DNA of 50,163 nt from Blastococcus capsensis (GTDB lineage Bacteria > Actinomycetota > Actinomycetes > Mycobacteriales > Geodermatophilaceae): contig NZ_JASNNW010000028.1 in NCBI RefSeq assembly GCF_030165005.1, positions 1 to 50,163 of the forward strand, given 5' to 3'. Within the stretch, counting starts at the first letter, position 1; each line of letters begins with the position of its first letter. The notes below the pieces were generated by a model, which saw nothing but the letters and a program-made list of their open reading frames with translations, had not been told where the DNA came from and did not search any database. Shown here piece after piece: positions 18,880-26,223 of the stretch. Both the position numbers and the translations under genes were made by a program.

Positions 18880-19929
18880 GTGCCGCAGCTGGGGAACGAG
18901 ACCGTCCTGGTCGCGGGACGGGGTCCGGCGGCCTGCGCCGTGATCACCGCCTGCCACCGACTGGACGTCAAGGCCGTGGCGGTGCATAGCGAGGTGGAAC
19001 GCGCCGCACGGCACGTCCGGCTGGCCGATGACGCCGTCCTGCTCGGCCCGGCGCCCGCGACGGAGTCCTACCTGGCCGTCGACCGCATCGTCGAGGCCGC
19101 CCGCCGCAGCGGGGCCGGCACCGTGCTGCCGGTGCCTCCGGCACTGGCCGGGAACGCGCGGCTGGCCGGCGCGGTCATCGCCGCCGGGCTCCGCTGGGCC
19201 GGCCCCGATCCCGAGGTGCTGGAACGGCTCGGTGGGGACGGCGTGGAGCCGGCCAGCGAGCGCGGCTTCCTGGCCTGGGTGACCGCCGAGGGGCTGCGTT
19301 TCACGACCCCGGTGGCCCGCGACCGTGCCGCCGGGATCGCCCGGGTCTCCTGGACGCCCACCCTCCCGGAGGAGCTGCCGTCGGCGGCCTCCAGGCTGGC
19401 GGAGGTGGGCTGGCGCGGCCTGGTCACCGTGGGCATCGCCCCGGACGGCGCACTCGCCGAGGTCGCCGCCGGCTTCTCCCTGGACATGGCCGTGCTGGAG
19501 CGCGCGCACGGGGTGGACGCCGTGGAACTCGCCCTCCGCAGCGCGGACGATCCGCGGGCGGCCGGACCGGGCTCCACGGGGCACACCGCGCCGCGGGCCG
19601 CGATCGCCGTCCAGTTGCGGTCCACCCTTCCCCCCGGGACCGCGGGCCGGATCAGCGGCCGCCTCCCGGGCTCGGGCCGCCCACCGGCGGCCGACGCCGT
19701 CGTCGACCTGGTGGCGCGCAGCGGCTACGACCCGGGCGACCGGCTCGACGGCTGGTACGACGCGCTGCTGGCCACGGTCAGCGTGGGCGCCGACGACATC
19801 CCGACGGCGGCAGGGGCGGCGAGCCGGGCGCTGTCGGGGATGCCCGAGACCGGTGTGCCGCACGACGGTCCGGAGGTGCGCGCGGTACTCGGCCGACTCG
19901 CCTCGGCGGCGACCGTGCCGGGAGCCTGA
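18880..19929 (+). CDS. degenerate biotin-carboxylase-like protein (probable pseudoenzyme)
   Basis: A 349-residue protein following GGAGGAA and a GTG. Residues 1-110 align by eye with the biotin carboxylase N-domain (VLVAGRGPAACAVITACHRL, LADDAVLLGPAPATESYLAVDRI). The middle is shrunken: no glycine-rich ATP loop is visible, and the place of NPRLQVEH-VTE is taken by GFSLDMAVLERAHGVDAVEL. The end (GWYDALLATVSVGADDIPTAAGAASRAL) resembles the carboxylase C-domain. It is about 100 residues shorter than true AccC and lacks recognisable catalytic motifs. It is 56 bases upstream of a one-domain biotin carrier gene, so a partner role is likely. Function unknown. Confidence 0.72.
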   Translation: MPQLGNETVLVAGRGPAACAVITACHRLDVKAVAVHSEVERAARHVRLADDAVLLGPAPATESYLAVDRIVEAARRSGAGTVLPVPPALAGNARLAGAVIAAGLRWAGPDPEVLERLGGDGVEPASERGFLAWVTAEGLRFTTPVARDRAAGIARVSWTPTLPEELPSAASRLAEVGWRGLVTVGIAPDGALAEVAAGFSLDMAVLERAHGVDAVELALRSADDPRAAGPGSTGHTAPRAAIAVQLRSTLPPGTAGRISGRLPGSGRPPAADAVVDLVARSGYDPGDRLDGWYDALLATVSVGADDIPTAAGAASRALSGMPETGVPHDGPEVRAVLGRLASAATVPGA

Positions 19930-19985
19930 GCGGCGTCCGCCGTGCTTGGATGAGGGCTCACGAACGGCGAGCGCGGGAGGAACCG

Positions 19986-20207
19986 GTGGCGGTCGAGGAG
20001 ATCCACGCGGAAATGGTCTCCAGCGTCTGGAAGGTGCTCGTCGCACCGGGGACGCCCGTGGCGGCCGGTGACACGCTGGTGATCCTCGAGTCGATGAAGA
20101 TGGAGATCCCGGTGCTCACCGAGCGTGCGGGCACCGTCCAGGAGCTGCACGTGGTGGAGGGAGAGGTCCTCCAGGAGGGCGACCTGATCGCCACCGTCTC
20201 TGCCTGA
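19986..20207 (+). CDS. single-domain biotin/lipoyl carrier protein, TB7.3-like
   Basis: A 73-residue biotinyl domain with the canonical attachment site ESMKMEIPV (lysine near residue 38), flanking glycines and the closing GDLIATVSA. It is the size and type of the mycobacterial TB7.3 (Rv3221c) protein, also found between the sigH-rshA pair and pdtaS. The GTG start has GGGAGGAA upstream; an ATG 36 bases earlier is less likely. The carboxylase that uses this carrier is not established, and the adjacent biotin-carboxylase-like protein seems catalytically dead. Confidence 0.9.
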   Translation: MAVEEIHAEMVSSVWKVLVAPGTPVAAGDTLVILESMKMEIPVLTERAGTVQELHVVEGEVLQEGDLIATVSA

Positions 20208-20268
20208 CGGCCCCGTCCGGAAGCTCACCCCGAGCGTGCGACGGGTGAGGAGGACGGGATCCTCATGG
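20205..20268 (-). repeat. interspersed 3'-flank repeat, family 2, partial copy D
   Basis: Adjacent to the biotin-carrier stop codon. It shares ACGGCCCCGTCC at its end and the TCGCACGCTCG core (minus strand) with the copies at 12611-12683 and 24282-24388; the CCCTGCAGGG block is missing. Confidence 0.45.
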
Positions 20269-20564
20269 AGCTCCCGGCCGTGGACGAACAGGCCAGGGAC
20301 CGGCGACCGGTCCCGGTCCGGCATCCGGTCGAAGTCCAGCAGCCGGTGCAGCCGGTGCAGCCGGTGCAGCCGGTGCGCGGCGGTCGTACGCGGTTCGGAC
20401 CCGGCCGCCCGGACCGCGCACCACGAGCAACTCCGCCCGGCCGGCGACGTCGGCACACCGGAAGAGCAGGACCGGGCGCGGAATGCCGTCGTCACCCCCG
20501 ACGGCTGCCGCCTCCCGAGCGTGCGAGGGCGAAGGCGCCCTTCTCTAGGCTCGGGGCACCATGA
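20265..20564 (+). CDS. possible small proline/arginine-rich ORF
   Basis: A 99-codon open frame with a good GAGGAGG site about 12 bases before its ATG, ending inside the first codons of pdtaS. The translation has a QPV tripeptide repeat from a 9-base tandem and then a very Arg/Pro-rich stretch, which is what noncoding GC-rich sequence also gives. No homology is recognised. It may be a leader ORF coupled to pdtaS or chance. Confidence 0.25.
   Translation: MELPAVDEQARDRRPVPVRHPVEVQQPVQPVQPVQPVRGGRTRFGPGRPDRAPRATPPGRRRRHTGRAGPGAECRRHPRRLPPPERARAKAPFSRLGAP
20341..20376 (+). repeat. 9-base tandem repeat, four copies
   Basis: AGCCGGTGC is repeated four times exactly, upstream of pdtaS. Being a multiple of three it adds QPV units to the small ORF that spans it, and it could vary in copy number by slippage. 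Confidence 0.8.
20503..20550 (-). repeat. interspersed repeat, family 2, degenerate copy C
   Basis: On the minus strand AGAGAAGGGCGCC, then CCTCGCACGCTCG, then GGAGGCGGC follow the same order as the better copies. The GAAGG/CCTTC dyad at 20531-20543 abuts the pdtaS promoter box. Confidence 0.4.
20546..20551 (+). promoter_or_regulatory. -10 box of pdtaS (leaderless type)
   Basis: TAGGCT lies nine bases before the pdtaS ATG. The intervening bases (CGGGGCACC) hold no convincing Shine-Dalgarno. Confidence 0.5.
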
Positions 20565-22042
20565 GCAGCCTCTCCGAGCGCCTCACCCGCGGGACGGTGT
20601 CCAGCCCCGCGCAGGTCGACCACGCCCGTCGGCTGGTCGCAGACTGGCAGCTGCTGGCCGACCTGGCCTTCGCCGACCTCACCCTGTGGGTGCCGTTGCC
20701 GACCGGGGCGTGGTGGTGCGTGGCGCAGGTCCGTCCGCTCACCGCCCCGACCAGCCTTCCGGAGGACGTGGTGGGCGTCGAACTCGACGTGGCCGCTGCC
20801 GAGGCCTTCGCCGCGGCGCACCGGGACGGGCGTCCGGTCACGCGTGGCGAGCCGGACCGGAGCGGCAGCACGCCCCGGCGGCGGGAGGTCATCCCGGTCC
20901 GCCACGCGGGCGTCGGTGTCGCCGTCCTCGCCAAGGACACCAGCCTGGCGGTCACCCGGGCGCCGTCGACGCTCGAGTTCACCTATCTGGACATCGCCGC
21001 CGACCTCTGCCTCATGGTGTCGGCCGGCACCTTCCCGCCGGAGAAGCTCCAGGACGCCGAGATGGGTCCCCGGGTCGGCGACGGGCTGGTGCGCCTCGAC
21101 GGCGCCGGGCGGGTCACGTATGCCAGCCCGAACGCGCTCTCGGCCTACCGGCGGATCGGGGTGGCCGGCGATCTCGCCGGGGCCGACCTGGCCGAGGTCA
21201 CGTGCCGCGTCGTGACCGACCGGGTCGCCGGGGAGTCGGCGGCCGCCCGTGTCACGGCGGCGGTCGCCGGGCGGTACCCCGACCCCATGGACGTCGAGGC
21301 CGCGAGCGCCACGCTGCTGCTGCGGGCGCTGCCGCTGCAGGCGCCCGGCGCCGACCCGGGGGCGCTGGTGCTGGTCCGGGACGTCACCGACGTGCGGCGC
21401 CGGGACCGGGCGCTGCTCACCAAGGACGCGACCATCCGCGAGATCCACCACCGTGTGAAGAACAACCTGCAGACGGTGGCCGCGTTGCTCCGGCTGCAGG
21501 CCCGGCGCATGACCGAGCCGGCCGCCCGGGCGGCGCTGGAGGAGTCGGTGCGCCGGGTGGCGTCGATCGCCGTGGTGCACGAGACGCTGGCCGGCAGCCG
21601 GGAGGACGTCGTCGACGTCGACGACGTGCTGGACCAGGTGCTCCCGATGCTGGGCGACCTCACCTCCGTGGGCCCGGCAGCCGGCACCCGCCGCACCGGC
21701 TCGTTCGGGGAGCTGCCGGCGGCGGCGGCGACGCCGCTGGTCCTGGCGGTCACCGAGCTGCTGCACAACGCCGCCGAGCACGCGTTCGTCGGTGCCGAGC
21801 CCGGGACGATCGAACTGGTCGCCGAGCGCGACGGCGACGACCTGGTCGTCCGGGTCCGCGACGACGGGCAGGGCCTGCCGCCGGGGTTCGACCCGACCGA
21901 CAGCGACGGTCTGGGGCTGCAGATCGTCCGGACGCTGGTGACCAGCGAGCTCGGTGGCAGTCTCAGCATGGGCACGCCGGAGGGCCGGACCGGCACCGAG
22001 GTGGTGCTCACGCTGCCCGGCGGGAAGCGACCGCGACGCTGA
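20561..22042 (+). CDS. pdtaS: PdtaS-type sensor histidine kinase
   Basis: A 493-residue soluble kinase. An N-terminal GAF-like domain spans about 10-150, a PAS-like domain about 165-280 (LVRLDGAGRVTYASPNALSAYRR), and a HisKA_2 dimerisation helix has the phospho-accepting histidine in IREIHHRVKNNLQTVAALLRLQ near 300. The HATPase domain has the N box ELLHNAAEHAF near 400 and G boxes VRDDGQGLPPG and GLGLQIV. There is no membrane segment. In mycobacteria PdtaS phosphorylates PdtaR, an ANTAR RNA-binding antiterminator; pdtaR is not in this window. Its place between the biotin carrier and whiB1 is the mycobacterial order. Confidence 0.93.
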   Translation: MSSLSERLTRGTVSSPAQVDHARRLVADWQLLADLAFADLTLWVPLPTGAWWCVAQVRPLTAPTSLPEDVVGVELDVAAAEAFAAAHRDGRPVTRGEPDRSGSTPRRREVIPVRHAGVGVAVLAKDTSLAVTRAPSTLEFTYLDIAADLCLMVSAGTFPPEKLQDAEMGPRVGDGLVRLDGAGRVTYASPNALSAYRRIGVAGDLAGADLAEVTCRVVTDRVAGESAAARVTAAVAGRYPDPMDVEAASATLLLRALPLQAPGADPGALVLVRDVTDVRRRDRALLTKDATIREIHHRVKNNLQTVAALLRLQARRMTEPAARAALEESVRRVASIAVVHETLAGSREDVVDVDDVLDQVLPMLGDLTSVGPAAGTRRTGSFGELPAAAATPLVLAVTELLHNAAEHAFVGAEPGTIELVAERDGDDLVVRVRDDGQGLPPGFDPTDSDGLGLQIVRTLVTSELGGSLSMGTPEGRTGTEVVLTLPGGKRPRR

Positions 22043-22064
22043 GCCGGCCGACTCCGAGAACGCC

Positions 22065-22097
22065 GAGGCCGGTCCGGGGAGAACCCGGACCGGCCTC
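22065..22097. terminator. 14-bp hairpin between pdtaS and whiB1
   Basis: GAGGCCGGTCCGGG, a five-base loop GAGAA and the exact complement CCCGGACCGGCCTC, 22 bases after the pdtaS stop and between convergent genes; it probably terminates both. Confidence 0.8.
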
Positions 22098-22168
22098 GTG
22101 GCGGTCAGTGCGATCGCGGTGGTGCGGTGGCCGCGAGGGCGTCCCCGCAGCCGGTCGTGTCCTCCGGA

Positions 22169-22420
22169 TCAGGCGGTGTGCACCCGGGTCCGAGCCTGAC
22201 GGCGCTTCAGCGCGCGTCGCTCGTCCTCGGAGAGCCCACCCCAGACACCGGAGTCCTGACCCGAGCGCAGGGCCCAGTCCAGGCACGGCTGCACGGCCGG
22301 ACAGCGCTGGCACACGGCCTTCGCCTGCTCGATCTGGACCAGGGCGGGGCCGGTCGTCCCGATCGGGAAGAACAGCTCCGGATCCTCGTCCCGGCAGAGC
22401 GCACGGTGGCGCCAGTCCAT
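22169..22420 (-). CDS. whiB1: WhiB1-family iron-sulfur regulator
   Basis: An 83-residue WhiB protein. The four [4Fe-4S]-ligating cysteines are in RALCRDEDP (near 9), CQRC (near 37-40) and PCLDWALR (near 46); the GVWGG turn (near 58) and the basic tail RRALKRRQARTRV complete the family pattern. The N-terminal MDWRHRALC is the WhiB1 form, an essential NO-sensitive partner of the housekeeping sigma factor in mycobacteria. ATG is preceded by GAGGAG. It converges with pdtaS across a hairpin. Confidence 0.94.
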   Translation of the reverse strand: MDWRHRALCRDEDPELFFPIGTTGPALVQIEQAKAVCQRCPAVQPCLDWALRSGQDSGVWGGLSEDERRALKRRQARTRVHTA

Positions 22421-22699
22421 GGCGTTGTACTCCTCGATGTCGTCTACGGATTACTGCGTCAGTCGCCTGCTCGGTCCGCCTTCGCCGGGCCGACACCGGT
22501 TACCCAGCGCCATGGCGGCAGCGACTTTCCCGCTCTGTTACCGACAGGTTGCGTTCCAGCAGCGATGTTTTCACGGCAGGGACGCCTGTCAAGGGAAACG
22601 GGCTGAGGGCGGACCCCCGCGTGAGCAACCTCACCACGACCGTGATAGGCCCGCCACTCGGCGGGGCGAGTACCACCGCCGGACGCTCGAGGAATGCCC
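22421..22699 (-). other. noncoding region upstream of whiB1
   Basis: About 280 bases between the whiB1 start and the 3' end of the lipid kinase gene. It must contain the whiB1 promoter and 5' leader. It is locally less GC-rich, with runs such as TTTTCACGG near 22569 and TTACCGACAGG near 22538. I see no gene, no strong dyad and no recognisable CRP site. Confidence 0.6.
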
Positions 22700-23719
22700 T
22701 CAGGCGACCACGCGGAGCGCGTCCGGCACGTTCTGGATGCGCAGCCCGGTGGCGGTCCCCAGGTGGTCGCCGTCGACCTGCCAGCCCTGCGGCCGGTCGG
22801 CGGTCAGCGCGAGCTGCCGGAGGTCGTGCCGGCGGTGCAGCCCCCGGCCCCGGAGGTCGGGCTCCCGCGCCATCGTCTGCCGCAGCGCCAGCAGCATCCG
22901 GGCGGTGCTCGTGCGGCCGAGGGCGAACACGTCGAGCCCGGTCTCGAAGGATGCCTCGGGCGTCGGGTTCACCGGGCGCGCGCCCAGATAGGTCCAGGGG
23001 CTCACGTTGGAGATCAGGCACAGGAACAGACCCTCCAGATCCGGTTCCCCCGGCACCTGCAGGCTCATGGCCGGACGGCGCCGCTCCCGGCCGAACAGGA
23101 AGGCGCTGGTGGCCTCTCGCACGTAGAGCGCGCCGGTGGACCGCCGTCCCTGTGCCCGGCGGGCCTCCACCCGGGCGATGACGTCGGCGTCGAAGCCGAG
23201 CCCGGCCGCGAAGACGAACCAGCGAGGGGTCGTCCACCCCGACTCGTCGGCGTCGGCCCGGGCCACCGCCTCGGCCACCGCCGGCGCGACGCCGGTGACC
23301 GCCGCCGTGCTGGTGCCCGTGGCGCTCGCCGTACCCAACGAGACGAGCCGGGTCCGGCCGGCCCGCAGCGCGGCCAGGATCTCGGCGGTGGCCTCCACCG
23401 GGTCGCGAGACCGGCCCAGGGCCCGGGAGAAGACGTTCGTCGATCCGCCGGGGACGACGGCCAGGGTGGGCACCGCCGGACCCGGGCCATCGCTCAGCAG
23501 GCCGTTGACCACCTCGTTGACCGTGCCGTCGCCGCCCAGGGCGACCACGACGTCGATTCCGTCGGCCGCGGCCTGGGCCGCCAGTTCGCGGGCGTGCCCG
23601 CGGTGGCCCGTCTCGGTGACGTCGACCTTGAGCTCGCTGGCGAGCGCCCCGACCAGAACGTTCCGCATCTTGGCGGTCGTGGTGGTCGCCGCGGGGTTGA
23701 CCACCACGAGCGCGCGCAT
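22700..23719 (-). CDS. diacylglycerol kinase family lipid kinase
   Basis: A 339-residue DgkB/YegS-like protein. The catalytic-domain signature is VVALGGDGTVNEVVNGLL near 60, with VVPGGSTNVFSRALG near 88 replacing the usual GTxN segment, and the N-terminus ALVVVNPAAT forms the NAD-kinase-like fold. It phosphorylates diacylglycerol or another lipid; substrate cannot be assigned. ATG is six bases after a TAGCCT box (leaderless). It is divergent from a small membrane-protein gene. Confidence 0.88.
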   Translation of the reverse strand: MRALVVVNPAATTTTAKMRNVLVGALASELKVDVTETGHRGHARELAAQAAADGIDVVVALGGDGTVNEVVNGLLSDGPGPAVPTLAVVPGGSTNVFSRALGRSRDPVEATAEILAALRAGRTRLVSLGTASATGTSTAAVTGVAPAVAEAVARADADESGWTTPRWFVFAAGLGFDADVIARVEARRAQGRRSTGALYVREATSAFLFGRERRRPAMSLQVPGEPDLEGLFLCLISNVSPWTYLGARPVNPTPEASFETGLDVFALGRTSTARMLLALRQTMAREPDLRGRGLHRRHDLRQLALTADRPQGWQVDGDHLGTATGLRIQNVPDALRVVA

Positions 23720-23725
23720 GCCGCC

Positions 23726-23731
23726 AGGCTA
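23726..23731 (-). promoter_or_regulatory. -10 box of the lipid kinase gene (leaderless type)
   Basis: TAGCCT on the minus strand, six bases before the ATG. Confidence 0.5.
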
Positions 23732-23788
23732 TCCAGCGGCGCCGGACGGTCATGGGAGGAAGCGGGGCCGGGGGCCGGCCGCGCCGCG

Positions 23789-23794
23789 TAGTCT
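23789..23794 (+). promoter_or_regulatory. -10 box of the 23802 membrane-protein gene
   Basis: TAGTCT, seven bases before the GTG start. Confidence 0.5.
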
Positions 23795-23801
23795 CGCCGT
23801 C

Positions 23802-24284
23802 GTGACCGAGGACCGGAGCGCGCCGTCCCCGCCGCCCCGTCGCCTGGCCGACCGGTTGTTCGGCGCTGCGGCGGCGCAGCCGGCGCCGCGCCCGCCGCGG
23901 CCCGCGACCGCTGCGCCGGCGTCCCTGCGCCGGGCCGCGCTGGCGGTCGCCGTCGAGGCGCTCGCCTTCGCGCTCGGTGCCCTGGTCCTGCTGTTCCTGA
24001 CGCTGACCGGGAACCCGGAGAGCGTGCCCCGGGCGGTGGCCGAGGTGGTGCTCGCCGGCCTGGTCGCGGGCGTCCTGGGTGCAGGGGCCCGGGGTCTCCG
24101 GCGGGTGGCCGGCTGGGCTCGCGGGCCGGTGATCGCGCTCCAGCTCTTCCTCGGCCTGACCGGCTTCACGTTCGCGTTCTCGGCCCAGCTGCCGCTCATC
24201 GGCCTGCCGATCCTCGCGCTCGTGGCCACGGTGCTCTACCTGCTGGCGACCCCGGAGTCCCGGCTGGCCTTTCTCGACCGCTGA
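23802..24284 (+). CDS. hypothetical membrane protein
   Basis: A 160-residue protein starting at GTG, seven bases after TAGTCT. Residues 1-50 are proline- and alanine-rich and cytoplasmic-looking (PSPPPRRLADRLFG). From about residue 52 there are four hydrophobic segments (VEALAFALGALVLLFL; VVLAGLVAGVLGAG; PVIALQLFLGLTGFTF; PILALVATVLYLLA). It ends in a short charged tail. No conserved domain is recognised. It converges with the HAD phosphatase gene across a family 2 repeat. Confidence 0.75.
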   Translation: MTEDRSAPSPPPRRLADRLFGAAAAQPAPRPPRPATAAPASLRRAALAVAVEALAFALGALVLLFLTLTGNPESVPRAVAEVVLAGLVAGVLGAGARGLRRVAGWARGPVIALQLFLGLTGFTFAFSAQLPLIGLPILALVATVLYLLATPESRLAFLDR

Positions 24285-24388
24285 CGGCCCGTCCCGGGAA
24301 GCGCCGTCAGCTCGCAAGCGGCACACGGCCCCGCCGCAGGGGCCCGCGCCGAGCGTGCGAGGCGTGGGGGCGGTGGGGTCCTTTCTCA
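24282..24388 (-). repeat. interspersed 3'-flank repeat, family 2, copy B
   Basis: It spans the whole gap between two convergent genes. From the HAD stop on the minus strand it reads GAAAGGACCCCACCGCCCCC, then CCTCGCACGCTCGG, then the hairpin GGGCCCCTGCGGCGGGGCC, and ends GGGACGGGCCGTCAG at the stop of the membrane-protein gene. The blocks follow the order of copy A (12611-12683). Confidence 0.65.
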
Positions 24389-25168
24389 GATCACATCGAT
24401 GACGTCGGCGATCGAGTCGCAGACCCGGCTGGGGCGGAACGGGAAGCGGCTGACCTCGCTCGCCGTGGTGGAGCCGGTGAGTACCAGGACCGTCTCCAGC
24501 CCGGCCTCGATCCCGGCCACGACGTCGGTGTCCATGCGGTCGCCCACCATCATCGTGGACTCCGAGTGGGCCTCGATCCGGTTCATCGCACTGCGGAACA
24601 TCATCGGGTTGGGCTTGCCCACGAAGTAGGGCTTGGCGCCGGTGGCCGCGGTGATCATCGCGGCCACCGATCCGGTGGCCGGCAGCGGGCCCTCGGGGGA
24701 GGGGCCGGTCACGTCGGGGTTGGTCGCGATGAACCGGGCGCCGCCCGCGACCAGCCGGATCGCCCGCGTGATGGCCTCGAACGAGTAGGTGCGCGTCTCG
24801 CCGAGGACGACGTAGTCCGGGTCGGTGTCGGTGAGCGTGTAGCCGGCCTCGTAGAGCGCGGTGGTCAGCCCGGCCTCGCCGATGACGTACGCCGAGCCGC
24901 CGGGCAGCTGGGAGGTGAGGAAGTCCGCCGTGGCGAGGGCCGAGGTGAAGATCGCCGCCTCGGGCACCTGCAGGCCGCCCCGGGCCAGGCGGGCGGCGAG
25001 GTCGCGCGGCGTGAAGATCGAGTTGTTGGTGAGGACGAGGAACCGGCGGCGCCGCTCGACGAGCCGGTCGAGGAACTCCTTGGCTCCGGGCAGGGCGTTG
25101 CCCTCGTGGACGAGGACGCCGTCCATGTCGGTCAGCCAGCACTCGATCGGTCCGCGCTCGGTCGTCAC
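24386..25168 (-). CDS. HAD-IIA family hydrolase (NagD-like phosphatase)
   Basis: A 260-residue haloacid dehalogenase-type phosphatase. The nucleophile motif is WLTDMDGVLVHEG near 12-22, motif II VLTNNS near 49, motif III lysine in YFVGKPNPMMF near 180 and motif IV MMVGDRMDTDVVAGIEAGL near 205. The C2A cap identifies the NagD/p-nitrophenylphosphatase branch; substrates are unknown for most members. GTG at 25168 is chosen, seven bases after a TAGCGT box. An in-frame start 11 codons upstream would overlap the 3' end of the cupin gene. Confidence 0.88.
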   Translation of the reverse strand: MTTERGPIECWLTDMDGVLVHEGNALPGAKEFLDRLVERRRRFLVLTNNSIFTPRDLAARLARGGLQVPEAAIFTSALATADFLTSQLPGGSAYVIGEAGLTTALYEAGYTLTDTDPDYVVLGETRTYSFEAITRAIRLVAGGARFIATNPDVTGPSPEGPLPATGSVAAMITAATGAKPYFVGKPNPMMFRSAMNRIEAHSESTMMVGDRMDTDVVAGIEAGLETVLVLTGSTTASEVSRFPFRPSRVCDSIADVIDVI

Positions 25169-25175
25169 GGGGCGA

Positions 25176-25181
25176 ACGCTA
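25176..25181 (-). promoter_or_regulatory. -10 box of the HAD hydrolase gene (leaderless type)
   Basis: TAGCGT on the minus strand, seven bases before the GTG start and in the gap after the cupin gene. Confidence 0.5.
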
Positions 25182-25191
25182 GCGCCCTTCC

Positions 25192-25662
25192 TCACGGCCA
25201 CGCGGTCAGCACCTCGGCGCCGTAGTGCGCGGCGAGCGTGACGACCCGCGCCGGGTCGGGCGCGCCGTCGTACGGCGGCAGGGTGGGTGCGGTGGCCGGC
25301 TCGCCCAGCTCCACGAACAACCGCTCCACGCCACCGGGCGTGCAGAGCGTGAGCATCCGCACCTCGTCGGACTCCACGGTCAACAGGTGGGGGACGTCGC
25401 GGGGGCAGAACACCAGCGAGCCGGCGCAGGCGCGCAGGAGGTCGTCGCCGACCCGGACGGTGAGCTCACCGGCCAGGACCAGGAACGACTCATCCTCCCG
25501 GTGGTGGACGTGCGGCGGTGGCTCGGCCCCCCGGGGCAGGCGCTCCTCGAGCAGGCTGAAGGCGCCGCCGGTTTGCTCACCCGTGGCGAAGACGGTCAGC
25601 AGCTCGCCCAGGGACCAGTACGCGGGGGCGTCGTCGCGGTGCGTGGCGAACGGTCGGGGCAT
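25192..25662 (-). CDS. cupin domain protein
   Basis: A 156-residue single-domain cupin. Motif 1 is PPHVHHREDESFLVLAGELTV near 49-68 with the two histidines and glutamate that bind metal, and motif 2 is SLVFCPRDVPHLLTV near 82-96. Similar proteins include quercetin-dioxygenase-like and sugar-binding cupins; nothing here fixes a reaction. The ATG has GAGGAG upstream. It lies between the HAD gene and the GNAT gene on the same strand but has its own 81-base upstream gap. Confidence 0.85.
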   Translation of the reverse strand: MPRPFATHRDDAPAYWSLGELLTVFATGEQTGGAFSLLEERLPRGAEPPPHVHHREDESFLVLAGELTVRVGDDLLRACAGSLVFCPRDVPHLLTVESDEVRMLTLCTPGGVERLFVELGEPATAPTLPPYDGAPDPARVVTLAAHYGAEVLTAWP

Positions 25663-25743
25663 GGCGCGCTCCTCGGGGACGACCGGGTGGCGGCATCGTG
25701 CCGCGGGCCGGCACGCCGGTCCAGGCCCCGGTGCGCCACCGTT

Positions 25744-26223
25744 TCAGCGGCGGTCGGCAGCGAAGGAGTCCAGGGCGTCGTCGGTCAGGCGGAACACCGT
25801 CCACTCGTCCATGGGGACGGCGGCGGCGGCCCGGTAGAACTCGATCGACGGGGTGTTCCAGTCGAGCACCGACCACTCCAGCCGGGAGTAACCCCGGTCG
25901 ACGCAGACCTGGGCGAGGGTGCGGAGCAGCTCGCGCCCCAGACCGGTGCCGCGGTGCTGTGGCTGGACGTACAGGTCCTCGAGGTACACGCCGTGCGTGC
26001 CGCGCCAGGTGGAGAAGTTCAGGAACCACAGGGCGACGCCGACCACGCTGCCCTGGTGCTCGGCCACGTGGCCGAACAGTGCGGGGGAGTCGCCGAAAAG
26101 GCAGCTGGTGAGCTGTTCCTCGGTCAGGCGCACCTCGTGCAGCGCCTTCTCGTACTCGGCCAGCTCGCGGACCAGGCCGATGACGGCCGGGACGTCGTCG
26201 GGGCGGACGGGTCGGACGCTCAT
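25744..26223 (-). CDS. GNAT family N-acetyltransferase
   Basis: A 159-residue acetyltransferase resembling the SSAT/diamine acetyltransferase group. The acetyl-CoA loop is QPQHRGTGLGRELLRTL near 92-108, with VYLEDLYV before it and RLEWSVLDWNTPSIEFY after it, which is characteristic of that group. Its ATG overlaps the pssA stop by four bases (ATGA) and AAGGAGG lies upstream within pssA, so it is the third gene of the psd-pssA operon. A polyamine or amino-acid acceptor is possible but unproven. Confidence 0.87.
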   Translation of the reverse strand: MSVRPVRPDDVPAVIGLVRELAEYEKALHEVRLTEEQLTSCLFGDSPALFGHVAEHQGSVVGVALWFLNFSTWRGTHGVYLEDLYVQPQHRGTGLGRELLRTLAQVCVDRGYSRLEWSVLDWNTPSIEFYRAAAAVPMDEWTVFRLTDDALDSFAADRR

